In this document: positions 30,914 through 39,178 of the stretch, in pieces
Numbering within the stretch: the first letter of the stretch is position 1
How the letters are laid out: each line of letters starts with the position of its first letter
Origin: JAMQPK01 sp963782595
Lineage (GTDB): Bacteria > Acidobacteriota > Vicinamibacteria > Vicinamibacterales > JAMQPK01
Assembly (NCBI GenBank): GCA_963782595.1
Contig: CAWAKJ010000003.1
Coordinates: forward strand, 62,001 to 126,000
Direction: 5' to 3'
DNA: 64,000 bases
Notes under the pieces: generated by a model
Database searches by the model: none
What the model was told of the DNA's origin: nothing
What the model saw: the letters and a program-made list of their open reading frames with translations, nothing else
Position numbers and translations under genes: made by a program

Positions 30914-32514
30914 TGGCAAAACAGATCGTGTACGGTGAGCAGGCCCGCCAGACGATTTTGCGTGGCATCAACAAAATGGCGGATGCGGTGAAAGTCACGC
31001 TTGGGCCCAGAGGGCGCAACGTGATTATCGGCAAGGCATACGGATCGCCGACGATCACCAAGGACGGCGTGACTGTCGCCAAGGAAATCGATCTGAAAGA
31101 TCCCCTCGAGAACATGGGGGCGCAGATGGCGCGCGAGGTGGCGAGCAAGACATCCGATCTTGCCGGCGACGGCACGACGACCGCAACCGTGCTCGCGCAG
31201 GCTATTTTTCGCGAGGGGGTCAAGCACGTCGTCAGTGGCGCTAATCCGATGGACATCAAGCGCGGCATCGATCGCGCCGTTGACGTCGTGACCGGCGAGC
31301 TGAAGAAGATGTCGAAGCCGGTGAGCGGCAACATGGTGGCGCAGGTGGGCACCATCTCGGCCAATAACGACGAGCAGATTGGAAAAGTCATCGCCGAAGC
31401 GATGGAAAAGGTCGGCAAAGACGGGGTCATCACCGTCGAAGAGGCACAGACCATCGAGACCACGCTCGACATTGTCGAGGGGATGCAGTTCGACCGTGGG
31501 TACTTGTCGCCCTACTTCGTGACCGCTCCCGAGCGGATGGAGGTGGTGCTCGACAATCCGCGCCTGCTCATATACGAAAAGAAGCTGTCCAATCTGAAGG
31601 ATCTGCTTCCCGTGCTCGAAAAAGTTTCGAAGAGCGGGTCGTCGCTGCTGATCATCGCCGAAGATGTGGAAAGCGAAGCGCTGGCCACGCTCGTCGTGAA
31701 CAAGCTGCGCGGAACCTTACAGGTGGCCGCGGTGAAAGCGCCCGGCTTCGGCGATCGCCGAAAGGCGATGCTCGAAGACATCGCCGTCCTGACCGGCGGG
31801 CGGGCGATTACGGAAGACCTGGGCATCAAGCTCGAGAGCCTCACCATTGAAGATCTTGGCGCGGCCAAGAAGGTGACGATCGACAAAGACAACACGACCA
31901 TCATCGAGGGCGCCGGCGACCGGAAGGCCATCGAAGGCCGCGTCAGGCAGCTTCGGACACAGATCGAGGACGTCACCTCCGATTACGATCGCGAGAAACT
32001 GCAGGAGCGGCTCGCGAAGCTCGTCGGCGGCGTGGCGGTGATCAAAGTCGGTGCAGCGACCGAGACCGAGATGAAGGAAAAGAAGGCGCGTATCGAGGAT
32101 GCCATGCACGCGACCAAGGCGGCCGTCGAAGAGGGGATCGTGCCCGGCGGCGGTGTCGCGCTTCTCCGCGCCGCGAAGGCGCTCGCGACGTTGAAGCTCC
32201 CCGGCGATCAGCAGGTCGGCGTCAACATCGTCGCGCGCGCCGTCGAAGAGCCGTTGCGGTGGATTGCCAACAACGCCGGCGAGGAAGGCTCCATCGTGGT
32301 GGCGCGCGTAAAAGCCGTAAAGGACGGGGAACACGAGAGCGGGTTCAACGCGCTGAACGGCAAATACGAGAACCTCGTGAATGCGGGCGTGATTGATCCG
32401 ACCAAGGTCGTGCGGTCGGCGTTGCAGAACGCCGCGTCCATCGCGTCGCTGCTGCTGACCACTGAAGCGCTCGTGTCAGAAATGTCCGATGAAGCCGAGG
32501 TCTCGGCCGCGTAA
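30913..32514 (+). CDS. groEL: chaperonin GroEL
   Basis: The 533-aa protein shows the full GroEL sequence: KVTLGPRGRNVIIGKAYGSP, the ATP-site block DGTTTATVLAQAI, and apical and equatorial domains with VEEGIVPGGGVALLRA near 410. It folds proteins in the cytosol with GroES. Unlike most housekeeping copies it ends SDEAEVSAA with no GGM repeat tail, as seen in some secondary GroEL paralogues. Start overlaps the groES stop by one base. Regulation is inferred from the operator before groES. Confidence 0.95.
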   Translation: MAKQIVYGEQARQTILRGINKMADAVKVTLGPRGRNVIIGKAYGSPTITKDGVTVAKEIDLKDPLENMGAQMAREVASKTSDLAGDGTTTATVLAQAIFREGVKHVVSGANPMDIKRGIDRAVDVVTGELKKMSKPVSGNMVAQVGTISANNDEQIGKVIAEAMEKVGKDGVITVEEAQTIETTLDIVEGMQFDRGYLSPYFVTAPERMEVVLDNPRLLIYEKKLSNLKDLLPVLEKVSKSGSSLLIIAEDVESEALATLVVNKLRGTLQVAAVKAPGFGDRRKAMLEDIAVLTGGRAITEDLGIKLESLTIEDLGAAKKVTIDKDNTTIIEGAGDRKAIEGRVRQLRTQIEDVTSDYDREKLQERLAKLVGGVAVIKVGAATETEMKEKKARIEDAMHATKAAVEEGIVPGGGVALLRAAKALATLKLPGDQQVGVNIVARAVEEPLRWIANNAGEEGSIVVARVKAVKDGEHESGFNALNGKYENLVNAGVIDPTKVVRSALQNAASIASLLLTTEALVSEMSDEAEVSAA

Positions 32515-32520
32515 GGAGTC

Positions 32521-32567
32521 GGCAGAGACCGGCCCGCTTGCCTTGCGCGATCGTGCCGGTCTCTGCC
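32521..32567 (+). terminator. hairpin after groEL
   Basis: GGCAGAGACCGGC (32521-32533) pairs perfectly with GCCGGTCTCTGCC (32555-32567), starting 7 nt after the groEL stop. No T-run follows, so it may protect or end the transcript in another way. From 32568 to 32796 I see no convincing gene. Confidence 0.6.
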
Positions 32568-32796
32568 GCTTAGTGCGCGCCCGTCCCTCTATGTCCGAGC
32601 GTTCGACTATGACGATCGTGATGGTCCTCGACGATGCTCTTGATCGAGCGGGCCCTCGGAGATCTGGTTACCGCAACGTCCGAGACGGAGTTCCGACGAG
32701 CCAACCAGGAAGCGAATCCGTTGTGCGACTCGCCGAGGAACCGCGGCGGTGGCCAGAATGAGAACGACGGCTGAAATCGGTGCATGGTAAGTATCC

Positions 32797-33141
32797 CTAA
32801 TTGGGGTCCGGCTCGTTCGTGGTCCAGATATTTCGGAGCTCGCGCCGCATCTCCTCGACGCTCCGCATATTTTCCAGCGTGACTTTGAGCGTCTCGGCAG
32901 TCTCGCGCACAGCGTCAATCGCTTCCAGCCGCACCGCGTCGGTCGCGCATCGCGCGTCCTCGGCGGCCGCCCGCGTCCTTTCCCCTGAATCACGCTGACG
33001 CTCCTGTTCCTGTCGGGCAACCTCGAGCGCCTCACGATGCTGGTCGCGGCTCTCCCGCGCCTCTTCTGCCAGCCTCCGCAGGCGTTCCGCTTCATTCCTG
33101 TCCGACTCCAGTGGCTCCGGTGTGATGTCAACGGTGGTCAT
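32797..33141 (-). CDS. coiled-coil protein, 114 aa
   Basis: It starts MTTVDITPEPLESDRNEAER and is then one long charged helix with heptad character (LRRLAEEARESRDQHREALE, then AVRLEAIDAVRETAETLKVT), ending MRRELRNIWTTNEPDPN. No membrane segment; it should be a cytosolic coiled coil. ATG 33141 has GAGGAA upstream; the longer frame is not protein-like. A TACTCT hexamer is centred 32 bp from the operator at 33205-33222. Confidence 0.65.
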   Translation of the reverse strand: MTTVDITPEPLESDRNEAERLRRLAEEARESRDQHREALEVARQEQERQRDSGERTRAAAEDARCATDAVRLEAIDAVRETAETLKVTLENMRSVEEMRRELRNIWTTNEPDPN

Positions 33142-33204
33142 GTGGTTCCTCGACACATTTCGTTTCCTGTCATTGTCGAGAGTAGGACGACAGCGGCGTC
33201 GAGT

Positions 33205-33222
33205 CTGTGCCGTAGTGCACAT
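33205..33222. promoter_or_regulatory. candidate Crp/Fnr-type operator (minus-strand gene)
   Basis: CTGTGC-CGTAGT-GCACAT, centre 33213.5. TACTCT (33184-33179, minus strand) is centred 32 bp downstream. Confidence 0.55.
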
Positions 33223-33227
33223 GCGCG

Positions 33228-33245
33228 CTGTGCAATCGAGCACAC
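33228..33245. promoter_or_regulatory. candidate Crp/Fnr-type operator (plus-strand gene)
   Basis: CTGTGC-AATCGA-GCACAC, centre 33236.5, 23 bp from the preceding dyad. TACGAT (33267-33272) is centred exactly 33 bp downstream. The predicted leader to ATG 33351 is about 70 nt. Confidence 0.6.
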
Positions 33246-33350
33246 GCGGCAGTCGCACACGTGACCTACGATCAGTGAAGTCGGCCGTCCTCCCGCCAAG
33301 CGGACCTCCGAGTTGTCTCTTCAGAACAAGGTGCAAAAGGAAGGTAGAAG

Positions 33351-34118
33351 ATGAAGAAAACCGTCATTGTCGCCGCGACGAGTCTGTGCATTCTGTCGCT
33401 GGCGCCGATCGCATCATCCGACACGCTGGTGATGAGAGATGGAACACGCGTCGAGGGCACGGTCGTCAGTATCGCGGCGCGGACAATCACCTTCCGGCAC
33501 GCCGACGGCGCAGCGCGCCGGTATACCACCACTCAAGTCGAGGCGCTGGAATTCCTCTCTGCTGAACGCCCGAACCCGCGCGTCGTCAACGCACGCAAGC
33601 TGGAGGCGCCAGCCGGGACCGAGCTCGTCGTTCGAACGGTTGAAATGATCGACTCTCGCAACCGGGGCGCCGATCAGACCTTTTCGGCCATCGTCGAACA
33701 GGACGTCAGGAATGACGCCGGCGTTGTGATCGTGCCCGAAGGGTCGAGCGCGCAACTCGTCATCCGGCAGATGTCGTTGGGTGGCGAGGCCGGTAGCCCT
33801 GAGATGGTGCTGGACCTTCAGTCGATCACCATCGACGGAAGGCGATACCTGATCAATTCGACGGCGGTGACGCTCGACAGCGGCACAGGAATCGGGAAGA
33901 ACAGGCGCACCGCCGAAGTTGTGGGTGCGGGTGCTGCGGTTGGCACGATCATCGGCGCCATCGCGGGCGGTGGCAAAGGTGCGGCGGTCGGGGCCATTGC
34001 GGGCGCGGCCGGCGGTGCAGGTGTGCAGGTACTGACGAGGGGACGCGATGTTCAGGTCCCCGCAGAAACGGTCCTCAGGTTCCGGCTGGATTCAGCCGTC
34101 ACGCTGCAGGCTTCATGA
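33351..34118 (+). CDS. exported protein with glycine-zipper segment
   Basis: The 255-aa protein has a signal peptide (MKKTVIVAATSLCILSLAPI, then ASSDT). A small beta domain follows (LVMRDGTRVEGTVVSIAART), then a larger beta-rich middle. A glycine-zipper-like hydrophobic stretch lies at about 190-225 (VGAGAAVGTIIGAIAGGGKG). The end VLRFRLDSAVTLQ is seen in many acidobacterial exported proteins. Probably periplasmic or outer-membrane associated. AAGGAAGG precedes the ATG. Confidence 0.7.
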   Translation: MKKTVIVAATSLCILSLAPIASSDTLVMRDGTRVEGTVVSIAARTITFRHADGAARRYTTTQVEALEFLSAERPNPRVVNARKLEAPAGTELVVRTVEMIDSRNRGADQTFSAIVEQDVRNDAGVVIVPEGSSAQLVIRQMSLGGEAGSPEMVLDLQSITIDGRRYLINSTAVTLDSGTGIGKNRRTAEVVGAGAAVGTIIGAIAGGGKGAAVGAIAGAAGGAGVQVLTRGRDVQVPAETVLRFRLDSAVTLQAS

Positions 34119-34125
34119 ACGAATG

Positions 34126-34800
34126 TTAATCGTGGAGGACGACGCTGAGGAGGGCGGCGTTGATCTTGAGACCGCCGTTGTACTCGATGAATCCGAGCTT
34201 TCGAAACTTGTTCATGAAAAAGTTCACGCGGGACCGCGTCGTGCCAACCATCTCCGCGAGCATTTCCTGCGACAGGTGAGGCAGCACCCCTTGCGGTTTG
34301 TCCTCCATGCCGTAGCGGGCCAGCAGCATCAGGGTGCGGGCCAGCCGCTTCTCGCTTGAATTGAAAAGCTGGTCGACGAGGTCCTCTTCGATGCGGATGT
34401 TCCGCGACAGCATGAACGTGATGAACCGGTTCGAGAACCCCGCTTCGTCGTGAAGCAGCTGCATCATCTGCTTCTTGGGCACGACGAGGACCGACGTCGT
34501 CGACACTGCGGTTGCGGTCGCCATGCGCACCCGCTGGCCGGCAAGGGCACCCTCTCCGAGGAAATCGCCCGGTCCGAGAACGGCGACGATCGCTTCTTTT
34601 CCTCCCCGCGATACGAGCGACAGCCTGACGGACCCCTTTTTGATGTACATGATGGTGTCCGCCGGATCTCCCTGCGCAAAGACAACGGCCAGCGGGCGGT
34701 ATTCGACGATTTTCTTCGTGATGCCTGCCGAGTCGAGAAAGGCCTGGGCGTCGAACTCGGGGGCGCCAAAGGTGGCGCCCTGCTTCTTGCGTGACGGCAT
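34126..34800 (-). CDS. Crp/Fnr-family transcription regulator (copy 2)
   Basis: The 224-aa protein is the same length as copy 1 (28667-29341) and highly similar throughout. The recognition helix TTRSRVNFFMNKFRKLGFIE is identical, so both should bind the same operator. Again no cysteine. Differences concentrate in the first 40 residues and scattered surface sites. A TAACAT hexamer at 34814-34809 on the minus strand, in the shared context TAACATCTC, suggests a leaderless start at ATG 34800. The frame is open upstream to 35040 (next entry). It ends 7 bp from the exported gene at 33351-34118, converging. Confidence 0.85.
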   Translation of the reverse strand: MPSRKKQGATFGAPEFDAQAFLDSAGITKKIVEYRPLAVVFAQGDPADTIMYIKKGSVRLSLVSRGGKEAIVAVLGPGDFLGEGALAGQRVRMATATAVSTTSVLVVPKKQMMQLLHDEAGFSNRFITFMLSRNIRIEEDLVDQLFNSSEKRLARTLMLLARYGMEDKPQGVLPHLSQEMLAEMVGTTRSRVNFFMNKFRKLGFIEYNGGLKINAALLSVVLHD

Positions 34801-35040
34801 TACCAGAGATGTTATCGCAAGCGGTGCGATGCCGATTGGATTATAGATGCCGGCATTTTGAGGCAACTCCGTGAATTGCCGTTGAATCTCGGCAAGGCGC
34901 GTCAGGTTGGTGTCGAGCTGCAGATAGATGTTCTCAATCTGCCGACGAAAGAAGACTGCCAGCTGTTTCTGCCGGCGAGGATCAAGGCGCTGCGGTTTTC
35001 CGGTCCGATCTGCTGTTCGGCACAGCGGGTCCACGTACAT
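34801..35040 (-). CDS. 66-aa-family segment (copy 3), in frame with crp/fnr copy 2
   Basis: The frame from ATG 35040 reads MYVDPLCRTADRTGKPQRLD and carries the family helix (RRQIENIYLQLDTNLTRLAE, IQRQF). It then diverges (TELPQNAGIYNPIG) without meeting a stop and joins the regulator at 34800. In copy 2 the same pair is two genes 33 bp apart. Either this is a real 304-aa fusion, or the small gene has lost its end and only the regulator is translated. Confidence 0.4.
35008..35025. promoter_or_regulatory. weak operator-like dyad
   Basis: On the minus strand CTGTGC-CGAACA-GCAGAT, with one degenerate arm. It lies inside the open frame starting at 35040, and no good -10 lies 33 bp away. It may be a decayed site. 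Confidence 0.25.
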
Positions 35041-35341
35041 GCCCGCCGCGATTCACACACACCTCCACCCGCGATTACGTAAGAGTCCCTCATTAAGAAC
35101 ACCACACTAAGAACACGAAGTGTGCGAATCACTCAAGATCATGGACGAACACCATGCTAGTCTCGGGCCGGTGAATCGAACATCACCACAACCTTGCTCG
35201 GCGCGTAACGGCTGCGCGCAGGCGTACGTGTTCTGAACGTTATTGTCGGGAATATTGTCGTTGGGTACATCTTCGCGCAGCGCCTGTTTTGCATTGTGCG
35301 CGCACGGCGACGGCACTACTCTCGTCATGGGGAGGCTACCG

Positions 35342-38338
35342 ATGGAAAAAGTCCTGCTTCACTTACTGATTGGCTGTCTTGCGTTCGCCGCGCCTGCGGC
35401 GGCACAAACGCAGATTACGACCGGTGTCATCCAGGGCGTGGTTGCGGACTCGACAGGAGCGGTCCTCCCCGGTGCAGATGTCACGATCGTCAACGTCCAG
35501 ACCAATCTGTCACAGAGCCGGACAACAGGGTCGGACGGGCGGTTTGTGTTCCTGCAGCTTCCGCCCGGTCGCTACAACGCGACGTTTCGGTTGTCGGGCT
35601 TCTCGACCGTTGTGCAGGAAAACATCGACCTCACGGTGGGGCAGGCGGTCAACCTGATGCCTCGCCTCGCCGTCGGCAACGTGACAGAAACCGTAACCGT
35701 CAGCGGCACGCCTGTCGTCGAGACGACGCGCGCGGCGGTCGCAACGACGCTCAATGAGGCGACGATTGAGAGGACGCCGATTCTGGGACGGAAATTCGAG
35801 GATCTGCTGACGCTGACGCCCGGCGTGAGCGTCGTGCAGGGGCCCGACGGCGATGAGATTACCTTCGCCGGCCAGCGCGGTGTGTTCAACAACATCAGTC
35901 TCGACGGTGGCGACTTCAACAACGGCTTCTTCGGCGAGCAGGCTGGCGGACAGAGGGCGCCGATCGACATCACGCTTGATGCGGTGAAAGAGTTCCAGGT
36001 CATCGCCAGCGGAGCGCCCGCTGAATTCGGACGCACGGCGGGCGGCGTCGTCAACGTGATCACGAAATCGGGCGGCAACGATCTGAGCGGGTCGCTGTTC
36101 CACTTCCAGAGGATTGAGGCACTGACGGGCGATCTGTCCGACGGCACGACGCTGCAGGACTTTCATCGCGAGCAGTTCGGCGGCACGATTGGCGGTCCGA
36201 TCCGGCGCGATAACGCCTTTTACTTCGTGGCATTCGAAGGGATCACCGGTGATTTCCGGCGCGAGAATCTGGGGCGCGTGATGGGGACGCCGTGTCCGGT
36301 CGCCGCGCCGACGCTTGCGCAGAATGCCGCGCTCATCAACGCTCAAGCCGACTGCCAGCGGGTGGCGCTGCTCAACTTCTTTCAATCGCGGCTCGGCATG
36401 GACGAAGGGGCGCCCATCAATCACCCGCTCAAGACCTTTGCGATGCTCCTGAAGGCCGATGCGAATTTCGGGGCGGCCAGCCGTCTGTCGACGTCCTACA
36501 ACTTCAACCACTCGCGCAAGGAGAACGAAACCTTCGACGTCGCGAGCTACGGTGCCTCGGCGAACGGGACGGAAGGCGACCCGGCCCGCATCAATGTCCT
36601 GAATACGAACTTTTTCACGACGTTTGCCAATAACAAGCTCAACGAGTTTCACTTCACGTATTCGCGAGAGACGCGACCGCGGACGGCAAATCCGTCGAAT
36701 CTTGCGGCTGATACGGGGATGGGATTCGCGCCGAGCTTCCGGTTCGGCAATCCGTTCTTTCTGCAGCCGAACGTCGACGAGTCGATCTGGCGCACGCAGA
36801 TGAAAGACAACATCTCGATTGTGCGCGGCGGCCACACGTGGAAGGCGGGCGGTGAGTGGATGCACACGCTCAACGACCAGGTCTTCCGCGGATTCTTCAC
36901 GGGCCGGTACTTGTTCGAGAGCGTGGAAGGGTTCCTCCGCTACACATCGGCGCCAGCGCCCGGCGGATTCGGTCCTCGTGCGATGGCGTGCACGGGCGGA
37001 GTCTATGTGACGCTTCCGACGCTGTGTCCGGCGGGGACGACGCCAACCGGTGGCCCGCTCTACTTCTATCTGCAGGGCGCCAGCCGCGCAGGGTTGGCCA
37101 CCGATGCGACCGGCGCGTCCACGGTGGCGAACGACGAGTTCTCGTTGTTCATTCAGGATCAGTGGCAGGTGCGCAGCAACGTGACGCTGCAGTACGGACT
37201 GCGATGGGACGCGCAGTTCATGCCGGAAACCGCGGATCCGCAGAGGACCGCCTTTGCTCCCTTCCTGAATAATCCGCGGTTCCCGTCCGACGGCACGATT
37301 CCCGATCAGGTCGCCATGTGGCAGCCGCGGGCCGGTGCGACGTGGGACCTTCGTGGCGACGGACGATCAGTGCTGCGTGCCAGCGCCGGCATGTATTTCG
37401 CCCGCCAGAACATGCTCAGCCAGGTTGGGTCGGTGACGACCAACGGGCTGCAGCAGCAGACGATCTTCGTCAGTACCGACAACGTGCGCCAATTCGGCGC
37501 GACGCCGCCCACCTGGCCCGGCGTGATCACTCCGACGCCTGTTGCCGAAGGCCAGTTTCCCCTGTTCACCGGCGTTCGCGTCTTCCACCGCGATTACGAG
37601 AACCCGCGCACGACGACGGCGAACCTCGGGTACGAGCAGGAAGTCGTGCCGGATGTGGCGGCCTATGCCGACTACACGTACGCGCGTGGGCGGCATCTCA
37701 CGCGGTTCATCAACTACAACCGCGCCGATGCAGGCAGTCCGTTCAGTCCGCAGCTCGACGAAACGATGGTGACCACCAGCTTCGGCAAATCGGACTATCA
37801 CGGTCTCACGCTCGGGCTGCGCAAGCGCTTCTCCCGAGGGTACCAGCTGGAAGCGAACTATGTGCTCGCTCGCGACAAAGACGACGATTCGAACGAGCGC
37901 GATCCGTTTACCGATCGGGCGTTCAACTTCAACGATCTGTCGCTGGACTATTCGTATTCGGATCGCGACATCCGGCACAAGTTCAACCTGTTCGCATACG
38001 TGCTGGCGCCTGCTGGTATTGAGCTGAACACGCGCGTGCAGGCGCGCGGTGCGCAGCCGATCACGCCGACCCCGCGCGTTGCCAGCGGCGTCGATCTGGG
38101 ACGCAACACGCTGCGCAAAGACAACGAATACTTCAGCCTCGACTGGCGGGTCTCGCGGCCGTTCGGCCTCGGCGGTGGGACCACGCTGATTCCGACATTC
38201 GAGATGTTCAATACCTTCAACAACGCCAACAACATCAACCCGCTCTCGACGCCGGCGCTCTTCAACTTCGACGGGTTTCTTCGGACCGGTGTCGGCGATC
38301 CGCGGCAGGTGCAGCTGGCGGTGAAGCTCACGTTCTAA
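35342..38338 (+). CDS. TonB-dependent receptor with carboxypeptidase-regulatory-like domain
   Basis: The 998-aa protein has a signal peptide (MEKVLLHLLIGCLAFAAPAA, then AQTQ). A CarbopepD_reg-like domain follows (about 22-110: IQGVVADSTGAVLPGADVTI, FVFLQLPPGRYNATF). Then come a plug (about 115-240) and a long OAR-type beta-barrel ending QVQLAVKLTF with a terminal Phe. Such acidobacterial receptors bring unknown ligands, often sugar- or peptide-derived, across the outer membrane using TonB. ATG 35342 has GGAGG 7 nt upstream; earlier starts are less likely. Confidence 0.9.
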   Translation: MEKVLLHLLIGCLAFAAPAAAQTQITTGVIQGVVADSTGAVLPGADVTIVNVQTNLSQSRTTGSDGRFVFLQLPPGRYNATFRLSGFSTVVQENIDLTVGQAVNLMPRLAVGNVTETVTVSGTPVVETTRAAVATTLNEATIERTPILGRKFEDLLTLTPGVSVVQGPDGDEITFAGQRGVFNNISLDGGDFNNGFFGEQAGGQRAPIDITLDAVKEFQVIASGAPAEFGRTAGGVVNVITKSGGNDLSGSLFHFQRIEALTGDLSDGTTLQDFHREQFGGTIGGPIRRDNAFYFVAFEGITGDFRRENLGRVMGTPCPVAAPTLAQNAALINAQADCQRVALLNFFQSRLGMDEGAPINHPLKTFAMLLKADANFGAASRLSTSYNFNHSRKENETFDVASYGASANGTEGDPARINVLNTNFFTTFANNKLNEFHFTYSRETRPRTANPSNLAADTGMGFAPSFRFGNPFFLQPNVDESIWRTQMKDNISIVRGGHTWKAGGEWMHTLNDQVFRGFFTGRYLFESVEGFLRYTSAPAPGGFGPRAMACTGGVYVTLPTLCPAGTTPTGGPLYFYLQGASRAGLATDATGASTVANDEFSLFIQDQWQVRSNVTLQYGLRWDAQFMPETADPQRTAFAPFLNNPRFPSDGTIPDQVAMWQPRAGATWDLRGDGRSVLRASAGMYFARQNMLSQVGSVTTNGLQQQTIFVSTDNVRQFGATPPTWPGVITPTPVAEGQFPLFTGVRVFHRDYENPRTTTANLGYEQEVVPDVAAYADYTYARGRHLTRFINYNRADAGSPFSPQLDETMVTTSFGKSDYHGLTLGLRKRFSRGYQLEANYVLARDKDDDSNERDPFTDRAFNFNDLSLDYSYSDRDIRHKFNLFAYVLAPAGIELNTRVQARGAQPITPTPRVASGVDLGRNTLRKDNEYFSLDWRVSRPFGLGGGTTLIPTFEMFNTFNNANNINPLSTPALFNFDGFLRTGVGDPRQVQLAVKLTF

Positions 38339-39178
38339 AGCGCTTTCAATTCAACAGGAGATTAGGAGATCAGGAGGTCAGAGGCACTCTTCGCGGGTCT
38401 TGGATACAGAGGCCACGGAGCACCGCGTTCGCGGCCCACGAAGTCGATGCCTCTGGCGTAGCCCACTCACGCACCCCACGGCGAACGCTCGGCTGCATTC
38501 AACGTGGACCACAGGAACAAGAGTTAGATAGCCGCAACTGGGGATTTGTGCCAAGGCGGTACATCATCGGGAAGATCGTTGCGAGGTTTGGAACTGAACG
38601 AAGCGCTCCAGTTAGCTAGAGCCGCGCGATCTAACACCGCCTGCAGCGGGCGGGGTCCAGCGCAATCACGAGCGTACGCTGTTGAGACCTAGCCGCTATT
38701 GCGGTTTTCTGATCGGCGTAGTCCGACGCAGAGGCGCCGAGACAAGCACAAGAACAGGAACACGACGACGCGACGATCTCGACGACATGCCGTGCAGCGT
38801 GATGGCCTCTTTGGGTGCGGAAGCGGGCTCTGTCGGAGGCATCGACTTCGGGGGCCGCGTTCGCGGCCCACGCGCGAAGAGGGAGACCGCCGAATACAAG
38901 AGCTACATGATTCGGGCTCTTGATATTCGACGGTCTTCCTCTTCGCGCGCGCCAACGGCGCGAAGTCGATGTAGATCTCCTTTCCTCTGTGTTAACGATC
39001 AGCGTGCCTTCTCTGCGCCTCCGCGTCGAAACATACAAAAAAGGCGGCCCCAAGACCGCTTACTGCCCAAACTACACTCAATCGGAAAATGCTCTAGAGA
39101 GTGTGATCCCCTCCTGACCTCGTGATCTCTTGTTCAGCATTTTCAAAGTGACATACGCTGTAGATGACGGCGGTGCCG
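38339..39178. other. 840-bp repeat-rich region without genes
   Basis: Stops occur in all frames over most of its length, and the few open stretches are antisense to each other. It holds the 130-nt palindrome at 38841-38970 and an 18-bp direct repeat CCGCGTTCGCGGCCCACG at 38423-38440 and 38855-38872. Near 38355 there are GGAGATTAGGAGATCAGGAG-like low-complexity words. It separates a plus-strand gene end from a minus-strand gene end. Confidence 0.6.
38841..38970. repeat. 130-nt imperfect palindrome
   Basis: The left arm 38841-38903 and right arm 38916-38970 pair through ATCGACTTCG, GCGCGAAGAGG-AGACCG and CGAATA...AAGAGC blocks, with a 12-nt loop. The arms differ by a few substitutions and a loop-out of GC-rich sequence. 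Confidence 0.7.

Noticed and set aside
35510..36865. 451-aa minus-strand open frame
   Set aside because: Fully antisense to the TonB receptor, whose domains are clear; typical GC-rich antisense frame.
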